From positions 1 to 27,439 of the forward strand of contig JBLHKE010000013.1 in assembly GCA_047619485.1 (NCBI GenBank): a stretch of DNA of 27,439 nucleotides. The letters are read 5' to 3'. The DNA comes from JBLHKE01 sp047619485. GTDB lineage: Bacteria > Verrucomicrobiota > Verrucomicrobiia > Verrucomicrobiales > DEV007. Both the position numbers and the translations under genes were made by a program. A model generated the notes under the pieces. That model was given only the letters and a program-made list of their open reading frames with translations. It ran no database searches and was not told the origin of the DNA. Positions 15,418 to 21,844 of this stretch are shown one piece after another; the first letter of the stretch is position 1, and the number at the start of each line of letters is the position of its first letter.

Positions 15418-15430
15418 CCTCCGGCGGAGG
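15418..15430 (-). terminator. Small GC-rich hairpin at the rpsQ-rplN boundary
   Basis: CCTCC and GGAGG form a 5-bp stem around a 3-nt loop, 10 nt after the rpsQ stop. No U-tract follows directly. It may act as a pause or 3'-end structure between the S10 and spc segments; evidence is limited to the inverted repeat and its location. Confidence 0.3.
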
Positions 15431-15440
15431 ACTTTCTTCT

Positions 15441-15716
15441 CTAGTGAGCGAGCACTTCGACAAGACGCCAGCACTTCTTCTTGCTGATCGGCTTCGTCTC
15501 GATGACGCGCACCTTATCGCCGACCTTAGCTTCGCCCTTGTCATCTTGGGCGTAGAGCTTGGTGGTCAGCTTGACGATTTTCTTGAATTTAGGGTGCGGG
15601 ACGCGGCGCACGACAGCGACAACGATGGTCTTGTCCATCTTGTCGGAGACGACGATACCGACGCGTTCTTTGCGGAGTCCGCGGGATTGTTCTGGGGCCT
15701 GAGTTTCTTCGCTCAT
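15441..15716 (-). CDS. rpsQ: 30S ribosomal protein S17
   Basis: The 91-residue OB-fold protein has the S17 signatures 'RKERVGIVVSDKMDKTIVV', 'FKKIVKLTTKLYAQDD' and 'KVGDKVRVIETKPISKKKCW'. The N-terminal 13 residues (MSEETQAPEQSRG) are a short acidic addition. S17 is an early 16S rRNA binder. It is 26 nt after rpmC, in the usual rplP-rpmC-rpsQ order. No canonical Shine-Dalgarno sequence is visible; TTTTTAGAATAGAACC precedes the start region. Confidence 0.97.
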   Translation of the reverse strand: MSEETQAPEQSRGLRKERVGIVVSDKMDKTIVVAVVRRVPHPKFKKIVKLTTKLYAQDDKGEAKVGDKVRVIETKPISKKKCWRLVEVLAH

Positions 15717-15742
15717 ATTGGTTCTATTCTAAAAAGGTGGTG

Positions 15743-15955
15743 CTACTTGGCGGCCTCAGCAACTTTCACTGCACGGCGTGCGGTGAGAACGGTTTCGATC
15801 TGGGCGATGTTGCGGCGGATGATGCGCAGGCGGGACGGATTCTCTAGCTGGCCACTCTGCTGTTGAAGGCGCAGGTTAATGCGCTCCATCTTGAAGTCGC
15901 GGCGCTGGACGATCAGTTCGTCGTTGCTCATCTCTTTGATGTCTGTGAATTTCAT
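15743..15955 (-). CDS. rpmC: 50S ribosomal protein L29
   Basis: The 70-residue helical hairpin has typical L29 features: 'DIKEMSNDELIVQRRDFKME', 'LRLQQQSGQLENPSRLRIIR' and 'RRNIAQIETVLTARR'. L29 sits at the exit of the nascent-chain tunnel near L23 and is part of the docking area for trigger factor and SRP. It lies 25 nt after rplP and 26 nt before rpsQ. No unusual features. Confidence 0.96.
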   Translation of the reverse strand: MKFTDIKEMSNDELIVQRRDFKMERINLRLQQQSGQLENPSRLRIIRRNIAQIETVLTARRAVKVAEAAK

Positions 15956-15980
15956 CGTGGGACTGTTCTCGTTCTAAATT

Positions 15981-16394
15981 CTAGTGTTCGCGCTTCACGA
16001 AGCGGGTGCGGATGCCGAGCTTATTGGCGGCGAGGCGGAATGCCTCTTTTGCCTGGCTCTCGGGGACACCTGCGACCTCGAAAAGCATATGGCCAGGACG
16101 GACGACGGCCACCCAGTGGGCTGGTGCGCCTTTACCTTTACCCATACGGGTCTCTGGTGGGCGGGAGGTGGTCGGTTTATGAGGGAAGATGCGGATCCAG
16201 ACTTTACCCTTACGCTTCAAGAAGCGGTTAATGGTAATACGGCAGGCTTCGATCTGGTTATTTTTGATCCAGTCACGCTCCAGGGCTTGGAGTCCGTAGT
16301 CGCCGAAGCTCACATTGACACCACGGGATGGTGTCCCCGCACGGCTACCGCGCTGGGATTTGCGAAACTTCACTCGTTTTGGCATTAAAGGCAT
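15981..16394 (-). CDS. rplP: 50S ribosomal protein L16
   Basis: The 137-residue product has standard length. Signatures include 'MPLMPKRVKFRKSQRGSR', 'GVNVSFGDYGLQALE', 'KVWIRIFPHKPTTSRPPETR' and 'RMGKGKGAPAHWVAVV'. L16 helps position A-site tRNA. This is one of the few genes of the cluster with a recognisable Shine-Dalgarno-like AAAGGA, about 10 nt before the ATG. It is 63 nt after rpsC and 25 nt before rpmC. Confidence 0.97.
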   Translation of the reverse strand: MPLMPKRVKFRKSQRGSRAGTPSRGVNVSFGDYGLQALERDWIKNNQIEACRITINRFLKRKGKVWIRIFPHKPTTSRPPETRMGKGKGAPAHWVAVVRPGHMLFEVAGVPESQAKEAFRLAANKLGIRTRFVKREH

Positions 16395-16457
16395 GTCGTA
16401 TCGTCCTTTCTGTTTCTAAGTCTAAAGATTGGGTGGTGGGAAATCGAGTCCTTGGGA

Positions 16458-17198
16458 CTAGTTGCGTGGAGGGCCGTTGTTGTCACGGCGGGGGCCGTTG
16501 TTGTCACGTCGGTTGTTGTTGTCGCGGCGCGGGCGACGCTGTGGCTGTTCGCCCTCTTTCGCCTCGCCCTCGACGCCCTCTTTCTTATTGATCCAGCATT
16601 TCACGCCGATGATACCATAACCAGTGCGGGCTTCGGTGAAACCGTAGTCGATTGGCACGCGGAGGGTCTGCAAAGGTACTTTGCCCTCTTTATACCACTC
16701 AGCTCGTGCGATATCGGCACCACCGAGGCGTCCAGCACAGCGGATGCGGATGCCATCGGCACCGAAGTCCATCGTGGTTTGAAGGGCGCGCTTCATCGCG
16801 CGGCGGAAAGCGATGCGGCGCTCGAGCTGCATTGCGACGCCCTCGGCGACAAGCTGTGCATCAAGCTCAGGCTGTTTAATCTCTTGGATGTCGATCTTTA
16901 CATCGCGGCCACCTGCCATGTTCGAAATGTAGTCGCTCATGACTTCGATCTCCGAACCCTTACGGCCGATAACGAGACCAGGACGGGCAGTGTGGAGCGT
17001 GACGCGGAGGCTATTCCAAGCTCGCTCGATCACGACCTTCGAGAGAGCCGCGAATCGCAGTTTCTCTTTGAGGTAGTTGCGCACCTTGATGTCGGTGTGG
17101 AGGAATTCTGGGAATTCCTGCTTGTTGGCATACCACTTCGAGCGCCAGTCCTTTTGAACTGCGAGTCGAAAACCGATTGGATTGACTTTATTACCCAT
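16458..17198 (-). CDS. rpsC: 30S ribosomal protein S3 with Arg/Asp/Asn-repeat C-terminal tail
   Basis: S3 features are complete: 'MGNKVNPIGFRLAVQKDW', the KH domain with 'VIGRKGSEI' (residues 76-84), the mRNA-entry helix 'RRIAFRRAMKRAL' (128-139), and the C-terminal domain 'YGIIGVKCWINK'. After residue 206 comes an acidic stretch and then repeats of the type R-R-D-N-N to residue 246. S3, S4 and S5 form the mRNA entry helicase, so this tail would project at the entry channel. The gene is 47 nt after rplV. Confidence 0.96.
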   Translation of the reverse strand: MGNKVNPIGFRLAVQKDWRSKWYANKQEFPEFLHTDIKVRNYLKEKLRFAALSKVVIERAWNSLRVTLHTARPGLVIGRKGSEIEVMSDYISNMAGGRDVKIDIQEIKQPELDAQLVAEGVAMQLERRIAFRRAMKRALQTTMDFGADGIRIRCAGRLGGADIARAEWYKEGKVPLQTLRVPIDYGFTEARTGYGIIGVKCWINKKEGVEGEAKEGEQPQRRPRRDNNNRRDNNGPRRDNNGPPRN

Positions 17199-17245
17199 GA
17201 TTAATTGGTGTCGTTACTTGGAAAATTTGGTTGGCTTGGAAAATT

Positions 17246-17794
17246 CTATTCTTTGGTGTCCTGCTCCTCGGCGGCTGGTGCCGTGTCGGTAGCTGGTGCG
17301 GCGTCAGTTGCTGGAGTCTCTTCTACGACCAACTCGATCTCAGGTTCCTCTGCTGCGGGCGCGGCTTCAGCCTTCTCGACTTTTGGCTGCTCCTTCTTAG
17401 GTGCGGGCTTCTTTTTGCCCTTTCCCTTGGACTTCTTCTTGCTCTCTCGAGTTTCGATTTCGATCTCGTCGGTAAGAATAATCTGAAGGTGGCTAGTGCG
17501 GCGCTTGATCGGAGCTCCCGACCCTCGAGCCCTTGCCTTGAAGCGCCGGAACGATGGGCCATCGGTGGCGGTTGCCTCTTTGACAACCAAGCTCTCAATA
17601 TCGAGTTCATGGTTATTCTCGGCATTCGCAATCGCTGACTTCAGCGTCTTCCCTATGAGGAAAGCTGCCTTGCGCGGTGTGAAATTGAGGATGTCGAGAG
17701 CGGCCGATACTGGGAGACCTTGGATCTCGCGTGCGACATCACGTGCCTTGAGTGGTGAGACCCTTGCGTATTTGTAGAGTGACTTAACTTCCAT
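17246..17794 (-). CDS. rplV: 50S ribosomal protein L22 with basic-then-acidic C-terminal tail
   Basis: I chose ATG 17794 because MEVKSLYKYARVSPLKARDV matches the family N-terminus; the frame is open upstream but that part overlaps the preceding gene and has no L22 similarity. The core spans residues 1-112, including the tunnel-lining hairpin region 'ARARGSGAPIKRRTSHLQI'. About 70 further residues form a Lys-rich segment (KKKSKGKGKKKPAPKK) followed by a Glu/Ala/Pro/Thr-rich tail. The total is 182 residues against about 110 in E. coli. It begins 13 nt after an exported-protein gene, not directly after rpsS as is usual. Confidence 0.95.
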   Translation of the reverse strand: MEVKSLYKYARVSPLKARDVAREIQGLPVSAALDILNFTPRKAAFLIGKTLKSAIANAENNHELDIESLVVKEATATDGPSFRRFKARARGSGAPIKRRTSHLQIILTDEIEIETRESKKKSKGKGKKKPAPKKEQPKVEKAEAAPAAEEPEIELVVEETPATDAAPATDTAPAAEEQDTKE

Positions 17795-17807
17795 CGTAGA
17801 TTTGTAA

Positions 17808-18602
17808 CTAAAGATTTTTTTGAGTCCTGATTCGCACCCGATCGCCAACTTGGGCGTCGTCGGATTCGTCAATAAGCTTCGTGATGACCGCGCCACTCCG
17901 ACTGTCGCGGACGTCCACGATCATGGCGCTGCCGATGATTCGATCCTTTCGGAAAATGTCGAAGTTCATTCCAATATTGGCGTCATCCATTTCCCCAACA
18001 TTGAGGATCAGGATTCCATATTCGCGTTTAAGGCTGATGACCTTTGCCTCGTTGAGCTGTTTCTTCACCCGGCCGATTGGTGCTTTGCGGTTGAGTCCGA
18101 TCGCATCGGAGGCATTATTGAGAGCTACCTGGAGCGCCGTTCTCGTCTCGACATTGTTGCTAACTGCGGTTGTCATGTAGGATTTCACCGCGTCAGAGAG
18201 ATCAAGCAGCGCATGAGCCATAGCCTCACGCTCACCCTCCATTATGCGGTGGTCGCTGACCGCGCTAAGAAGACGCTTGGACATCCCCTTCTCACCTTCA
18301 GTGAAGGTCTCGATACCCAAAGCCTCAGTCTCGAGGCGGAGTTTGCTATACTCCGAGCGAAATTCATTCGCAAGGCGGTTGGCCTCAGCAAGTGACTTGC
18401 CAAGATTCTTGGTCTGTTTCTGGAGCTTCTTGATCTGCGCCTGCGCCTCGATCGTCGCGGTGCGAGCTTCGGCGAGCGCTTTCTGCGTTGCCGAGAGAAG
18501 CATCGATTCCTCACTGCGACCTTGTGCTTGGGCAAAGCCGATCATGCCTACCATCAGGGCGATGGCAGCGAGCAGGATCTGTATTTGGCTTAGCTTTTTC
18601 AC
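17808..18602 (-). CDS. Exported coiled-coil protein embedded in the S10 operon, 264 aa
   Basis: No named family is recognised with certainty. The start is GTG 18602 (MKKLSQIQILLAAIALMVGM), giving a typical signal peptide with likely cleavage after AQA at residue 26. Residues about 35-95 are a charged, heptad-like coiled coil. Residues 105-170 are helical. Residues 185-260 are beta-rich: 'YGILILNVGEMDDANIGMNF' followed by 'RIIGSAMIVDVRDSRSGAVI' and 'AQVGDRVRI'. That pattern recalls the C-terminal SH3-like domain of FlgT-type and other verrucomicrobial exported proteins. The mature protein should be periplasmic or cell-envelope associated. It is on the operon strand with a 29-nt gap from rpsS and a 13-nt gap to rplV, so it must be co-transcribed with ribosomal proteins. 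No ribosomal link is visible in its sequence. Confidence 0.8.
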   Translation of the reverse strand: MKKLSQIQILLAAIALMVGMIGFAQAQGRSEESMLLSATQKALAEARTATIEAQAQIKKLQKQTKNLGKSLAEANRLANEFRSEYSKLRLETEALGIETFTEGEKGMSKRLLSAVSDHRIMEGEREAMAHALLDLSDAVKSYMTTAVSNNVETRTALQVALNNASDAIGLNRKAPIGRVKKQLNEAKVISLKREYGILILNVGEMDDANIGMNFDIFRKDRIIGSAMIVDVRDSRSGAVITKLIDESDDAQVGDRVRIRTQKNL

Positions 18603-18631
18603 TGAGTGCAGTTGGATTCGAATAGAATTAG

Positions 18632-18907
18632 TTACTTGGCCTTGGCGGTGAGACTACCATGGGAGATGAACTTCCGGGTCTGGGAGAATTCACCGAGTTT
18701 GTGCCCGACCATGTTTTCCGTGACGTAAACCGTCGGGAAATCTTTGCCGTTGTGGACGAGGAACGTGTGTCCGACGAAGTCTGGAGTGATCATCGAACGG
18801 CGCGACCAAGTCTTGATCGGCTTCTTGTGTGGCTCCTCGTTCATCTTGTCGATCTTAATCAAAAGCTTTTGATCGACGAATGGTCCTTTTTTAAGTGATC
18901 TTCCCAT
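18632..18907 (-). CDS. rpsS: 30S ribosomal protein S19
   Basis: The 91-residue product is a standard S19: 'MGRSLKKGPFVDQKLL', 'KTWSRRSMITPDFVGHTFLV', 'YVTENMVGHKLGEFSQTRKF'. S19 lies in the head of the 30S subunit, complexed with S13, and takes part in intersubunit bridges. It is 31 nt after rplB. The next gene is not rplV but an exported coiled-coil protein, which is the main irregularity here. Confidence 0.97.
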   Translation of the reverse strand: MGRSLKKGPFVDQKLLIKIDKMNEEPHKKPIKTWSRRSMITPDFVGHTFLVHNGKDFPTVYVTENMVGHKLGEFSQTRKFISHGSLTAKAK

Positions 18908-18938
18908 GGGTATCTGGTGTTAAGTAAAATCTAAGAGT

Positions 18939-19790
18939 TTAGCCGCGGCGCTGTTTCTTGGTCTTGCGACGTTGCACGATGAGCTTGGAGCTCGCTTTGA
19001 ATTTCTTGCGGGTCTTTTGACCTTTTACGTGACCCCAAGGGCTCTTGAGGTGCTGACGACCACCACCGGACTTGGACTTGCCCTCACCACCACCGTTCGG
19101 GTGATCGACTGGGTTCATACACATGCCACGGACGGTTGGGCGGACGCCGAGCCAACGGCTGCGGCCAGCTTTGCCGGAGACAACATCACCGTGGGTGGTG
19201 TTGCCAACTCGGCCGAAAGTGCAGTAGCACTCCTCGTGGATCTTGCGAATCTCGCCGGATGGCATCTTCACTAGACCATAACCCTTCTCACGGTTGGAAA
19301 GAGTAGCGGCCTGGCCAGCGCTGCGGGCGATGACGGCTCCCTTGCCTGGGACGAGTTCGATGTTGTGGATGAGCGAACCAAGCGGGACGTTCTTCAGCGG
19401 GAGCGAATTGCCAACCTTTGGCTCAGCATTCTCGCCTGCCATGATGGTAGCGCCATCGGTGAGACCGACCGGTGCGATGATGTAGCTCTTCTGGCCGTCC
19501 TCATACTGGATGAGTGCGATGCGGGAAGTGCGATTCGGATCATATTCGATCCCGATCACTTTCGCTGCGACGTCACGCTTCTGGCGCTTGAAGTCGATCA
19601 TCCGATACTTGCGCTTGTGACCGCCACCAATGTGGCGGCAAGTGATGCGCCCGTGGTGGTTACGGCCACCAGTTCGCTTCATCGGAGCGAGAAGACTCTT
19701 CTCCGGTGTGCTTTTGGTGATCTCTTCGAACCCGGGGTGCTTCTTGTAGCGGTTGGCCGGGGTCGTCGGTTTGAATACTTTGAGTGCCAT
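18939..19790 (-). CDS. rplB: 50S ribosomal protein L2
   Basis: The 283-residue product has full L2 architecture: 'TGGRNHHGRITCRHIGGGHK' near the N-terminus, an SH3-like core, and the peptidyl-transferase-proximal signature 'GMCMNPVDHPNGGGEG'. His230 corresponds to the functionally important histidine of E. coli L2. The next conserved position, usually a second histidine (HPH), is Asn232 here; substitutions at that site occur in other phyla. L2 is needed for subunit association and peptide-bond formation. The gene is 44 nt after rplW and 31 nt before rpsS. Confidence 0.97.
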   Translation of the reverse strand: MALKVFKPTTPANRYKKHPGFEEITKSTPEKSLLAPMKRTGGRNHHGRITCRHIGGGHKRKYRMIDFKRQKRDVAAKVIGIEYDPNRTSRIALIQYEDGQKSYIIAPVGLTDGATIMAGENAEPKVGNSLPLKNVPLGSLIHNIELVPGKGAVIARSAGQAATLSNREKGYGLVKMPSGEIRKIHEECYCTFGRVGNTTHGDVVSGKAGRSRWLGVRPTVRGMCMNPVDHPNGGGEGKSKSGGGRQHLKSPWGHVKGQKTRKKFKASSKLIVQRRKTKKQRRG

Positions 19791-19834
19791 GACTAAGAGT
19801 TTCTTTAAAAAATGATGGAGTCGGTCGGTTCGTT

Positions 19835-20119
19835 CTAAACCAGGTCGATGCGCTCGCCTTCTGCGAGTTTTACGATCGCTTTTTTCCAGTGGGCGGTGCG
19901 CCCGAAATCGGCACGCCGCTCACGCTTGTTTTTGCCGCGGACATTAAGTGTGTTCACAGACACAACCTTCTTATCGAAAATGGTCTCAACGGCACGTTTG
20001 ATCTCGGACTTGTTCGACTTCGGATCGACCTTGAACACGTAGGAGTTGTTCTCCTCGAGGTGAAGGGTCGCCTTCTCGGTGAGCTGGATCGTCTTGATAA
20101 CTTGGAAGATGTCTTTCAT
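19835..20119 (-). CDS. rplW: 50S ribosomal protein L23
   Basis: The 94-residue product has L23 signatures: 'IQLTEKATLHLEENNSYVF', 'DPKSNKSEIKRAVETIFDKK' and 'VNTLNVRGKNKRERR'. L23 sits at the tunnel exit and is the main docking site for trigger factor and SRP. It follows rplD with a 10-nt gap, suggesting translational coupling, and is 44 nt before rplB. Confidence 0.97.
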   Translation of the reverse strand: MKDIFQVIKTIQLTEKATLHLEENNSYVFKVDPKSNKSEIKRAVETIFDKKVVSVNTLNVRGKNKRERRADFGRTAHWKKAIVKLAEGERIDLV

Positions 20120-20129
20120 AGGCTTTCGC

Positions 20130-20744
20130 TTACTGGGAAGTGCGGCGGGCGAGAGTCTCGAACGCGCTGTCGGTGATGATGATCTTGTTGTTGTAGAGCA
20201 GTTGCTCGACGTTGACCTCGTCAGCAGTGATCAGCAACGTTGCTGCGACATTGCGACCGGAGAGGTAAGTCGAGTCTTCGAATTTTGCGCCAACGATGAG
20301 GACTTTCTTTGCAGAATCGACAAGACCAGTGACTTCTCTAACAAAGCTTTTTGTCTTGCCATCAGCGATGTCGAAGCTCGGGACAGTGAGGACATCGCCA
20401 GCGAGGATCCGCTCACTGAGCGCCTTGCGGAACGCGAGCTTGCGGGTCTTCTTGTTAACGTCCTTAGCATAGCTACGTGGCTTCGGGCCGAAGACGACAC
20501 CACCACCACGCCAGATCGGCGATTGCTTGGTGCCCGCACGAGCGCGACCGGTGCCTTTCTGGCGCCAGGGCTTGGCATTGCTGCCGCGGACTTCGGCTCG
20601 CGTTTTTGTATTCGCGGTGCCGGAACGGCGATTGGCGCGCATCGCGACGACCATGTCGTGCACGGCTTGGGTGCCGATTCCGTTTTCGATGATCTCGATG
20701 TTAGCAGCGCGAGCTGCTTCTGTAGTTAAAACCGTGGCGGGCAT
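20130..20744 (-). CDS. rplD: 50S ribosomal protein L4
   Basis: The 204-residue product shows L4 features: 'QAVHDMVVAMRANRRSGTAN', the extended tunnel loop with 'KPWRQKGTGRARAGTKQSP' and 'WRGGGVVFGPKPRSY', and the C-terminal Rossmann-like domain. L4 lines the narrow part of the peptide tunnel; in E. coli it also represses the S10 operon by binding the leader. Whether autoregulation exists here is not visible. It is 31 nt after rplC and 10 nt before rplW. Confidence 0.97.
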   Translation of the reverse strand: MPATVLTTEAARAANIEIIENGIGTQAVHDMVVAMRANRRSGTANTKTRAEVRGSNAKPWRQKGTGRARAGTKQSPIWRGGGVVFGPKPRSYAKDVNKKTRKLAFRKALSERILAGDVLTVPSFDIADGKTKSFVREVTGLVDSAKKVLIVGAKFEDSTYLSGRNVAATLLITADEVNVEQLLYNNKIIITDSAFETLARRTSQ

Positions 20745-20775
20745 GGTATTAGTTAGTCAGAGTGTTCGTTAAAAT

Positions 20776-21423
20776 TTACTTAGCGGGCTTGGCCTTCTTG
20801 ACCGCAGGGCGAATGACGATATAACCGCCTTTTGCACCTGGGATGGCACCGCTGATGAGCAGGACATTGTCGTCTGGACGAGCCTCGACGACTTTGAGAT
20901 TTTGGATGGTGACACGATCGGTGCCGTGGCGCCCGGGCATCTTGGTGTTTTTCCAAACGCGACCTGGAGTCGAACCTGGTCCAATCGAACCAGTTCTGCG
21001 GTGCATCATGGAACCGTGTGTCTCTTTCAAACCACCGAAGTTGTAGCGTTTGTAAACACCCTGGAAGCCTTTGCCTTTAGAAGTGCCGATGATGTCGACA
21101 AACTGGCCAGCCTCGAAGAGATCAACACCGACTTTGCTTCCGAGCTCAGGAATTTCCTCGCCGTCTTTGGTGCGGAATTCTCTGATAAAGCGCTTCGGGT
21201 CAGACTTGGCCTTCTTGAAGTGGCCGAGTTCTGGCTTGTTGACGCGCTTCTCTATCTGTTCGTCGTAGCCGACTTGGACAGCCGTGTAGCCGTCGGTCTC
21301 GCCATTCCGAATTTGGAGAACAGTGTTGTCGCTCACCTCGACGACGGTGACAGGCACCATAGCGCCGTCCTCGTTGTAGATGCGAGTCATTCCAATTTTC
21401 TTTCCTAACAGTCCGATACTCAT
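20776..21423 (-). CDS. rplC: 50S ribosomal protein L3
   Basis: The 215-residue protein carries L3 signatures: 'MSIGLLGKKIGMTRIYNEDG', 'FVDIIGTSKGKGFQGVYKRY', 'SMMHRRTGSIGPGSTPGRVW' and 'MPGRHGTDRVTIQNLKVVE'. L3 is an early assembly protein whose loop approaches the peptidyl-transferase centre. It has one of the few Shine-Dalgarno-like elements in the cluster (AGGA about 8 nt before the ATG). It is 52 nt after rpsJ and 31 nt before rplD. Confidence 0.97.
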   Translation of the reverse strand: MSIGLLGKKIGMTRIYNEDGAMVPVTVVEVSDNTVLQIRNGETDGYTAVQVGYDEQIEKRVNKPELGHFKKAKSDPKRFIREFRTKDGEEIPELGSKVGVDLFEAGQFVDIIGTSKGKGFQGVYKRYNFGGLKETHGSMMHRRTGSIGPGSTPGRVWKNTKMPGRHGTDRVTIQNLKVVEARPDDNVLLISGAIPGAKGGYIVIRPAVKKAKPAK

Positions 21424-21475
21424 GGTTTCGTCCTAATACAGTGAAGGTTTAAAAAGTTTAATTAGTCGGTGATGA

Positions 21476-21784
21476 TCAGATCTTGATCGTGATATCAACA
21501 CCGGCTGGCAGGTTGAGTTTCTTGAGTTCGTCCACCGTCCGTGCGGTCGGGTCGACGATATCGAGTAGGCGTTTGTGTGTGCGGATCTCGAACTGCTCAG
21601 CCGACTTCTTGTTGACGTGTGGGGAAGCGTTGACGCTAAACTTTTCCACGCGGGTCGGAAGCGGGATCGGGCCTGCGACCTTGGCGCCGGTGCGTTTGGC
21701 GGTGTCGACGATCTCGAGCGCGGAGCGATCGAGGGCGCGATGGTCGAATGCCCGGAGGCGGATGCGGATGCGCTGGTTTTCCAT
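21476..21784 (-). CDS. rpsJ: 30S ribosomal protein S10
   Basis: The 102-residue product is standard S10: 'IRIRLRAFDHRALDRSALEI', 'AGPIPLPTRVEKFSVNASPH', 'EQFEIRTHKRLLDIVDPT'. S10 belongs to the 30S head and also acts in transcription antitermination as NusE. It opens the S10 segment and follows fusA after a 60-nt spacer; tuf, often found between them, is missing. The spacer carries the pyrimidine-rich motif also found before rplN. Confidence 0.97.
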   Translation of the reverse strand: MENQRIRIRLRAFDHRALDRSALEIVDTAKRTGAKVAGPIPLPTRVEKFSVNASPHVNKKSAEQFEIRTHKRLLDIVDPTARTVDELKKLNLPAGVDITIKI

Positions 21785-21797
21785 GTTTTTCTTCTAA

Positions 21798-21829
21798 GTA
21801 AAAGGTGGGAAGGTGAGAGGTAAAAAGTT
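21798..21829 (-). promoter_or_regulatory. Pyrimidine-rich leader motif upstream of rpsJ (copy 1)
   Basis: The 32-nt stretch, read on the minus strand, ends in CCCACCTTTTAC and lies 13 nt before the rpsJ ATG, followed by TTAGAAG. It matches the rplN leader (15378-15409) at 26 of 32 positions by manual alignment. The block ACCTTTTAC next to the start codon is identical. It could be a control or initiation element common to two operon heads; I cannot assign a binding factor. Confidence 0.45.
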
Positions 21830-21844
21830 CAAAAAGGATACGGC

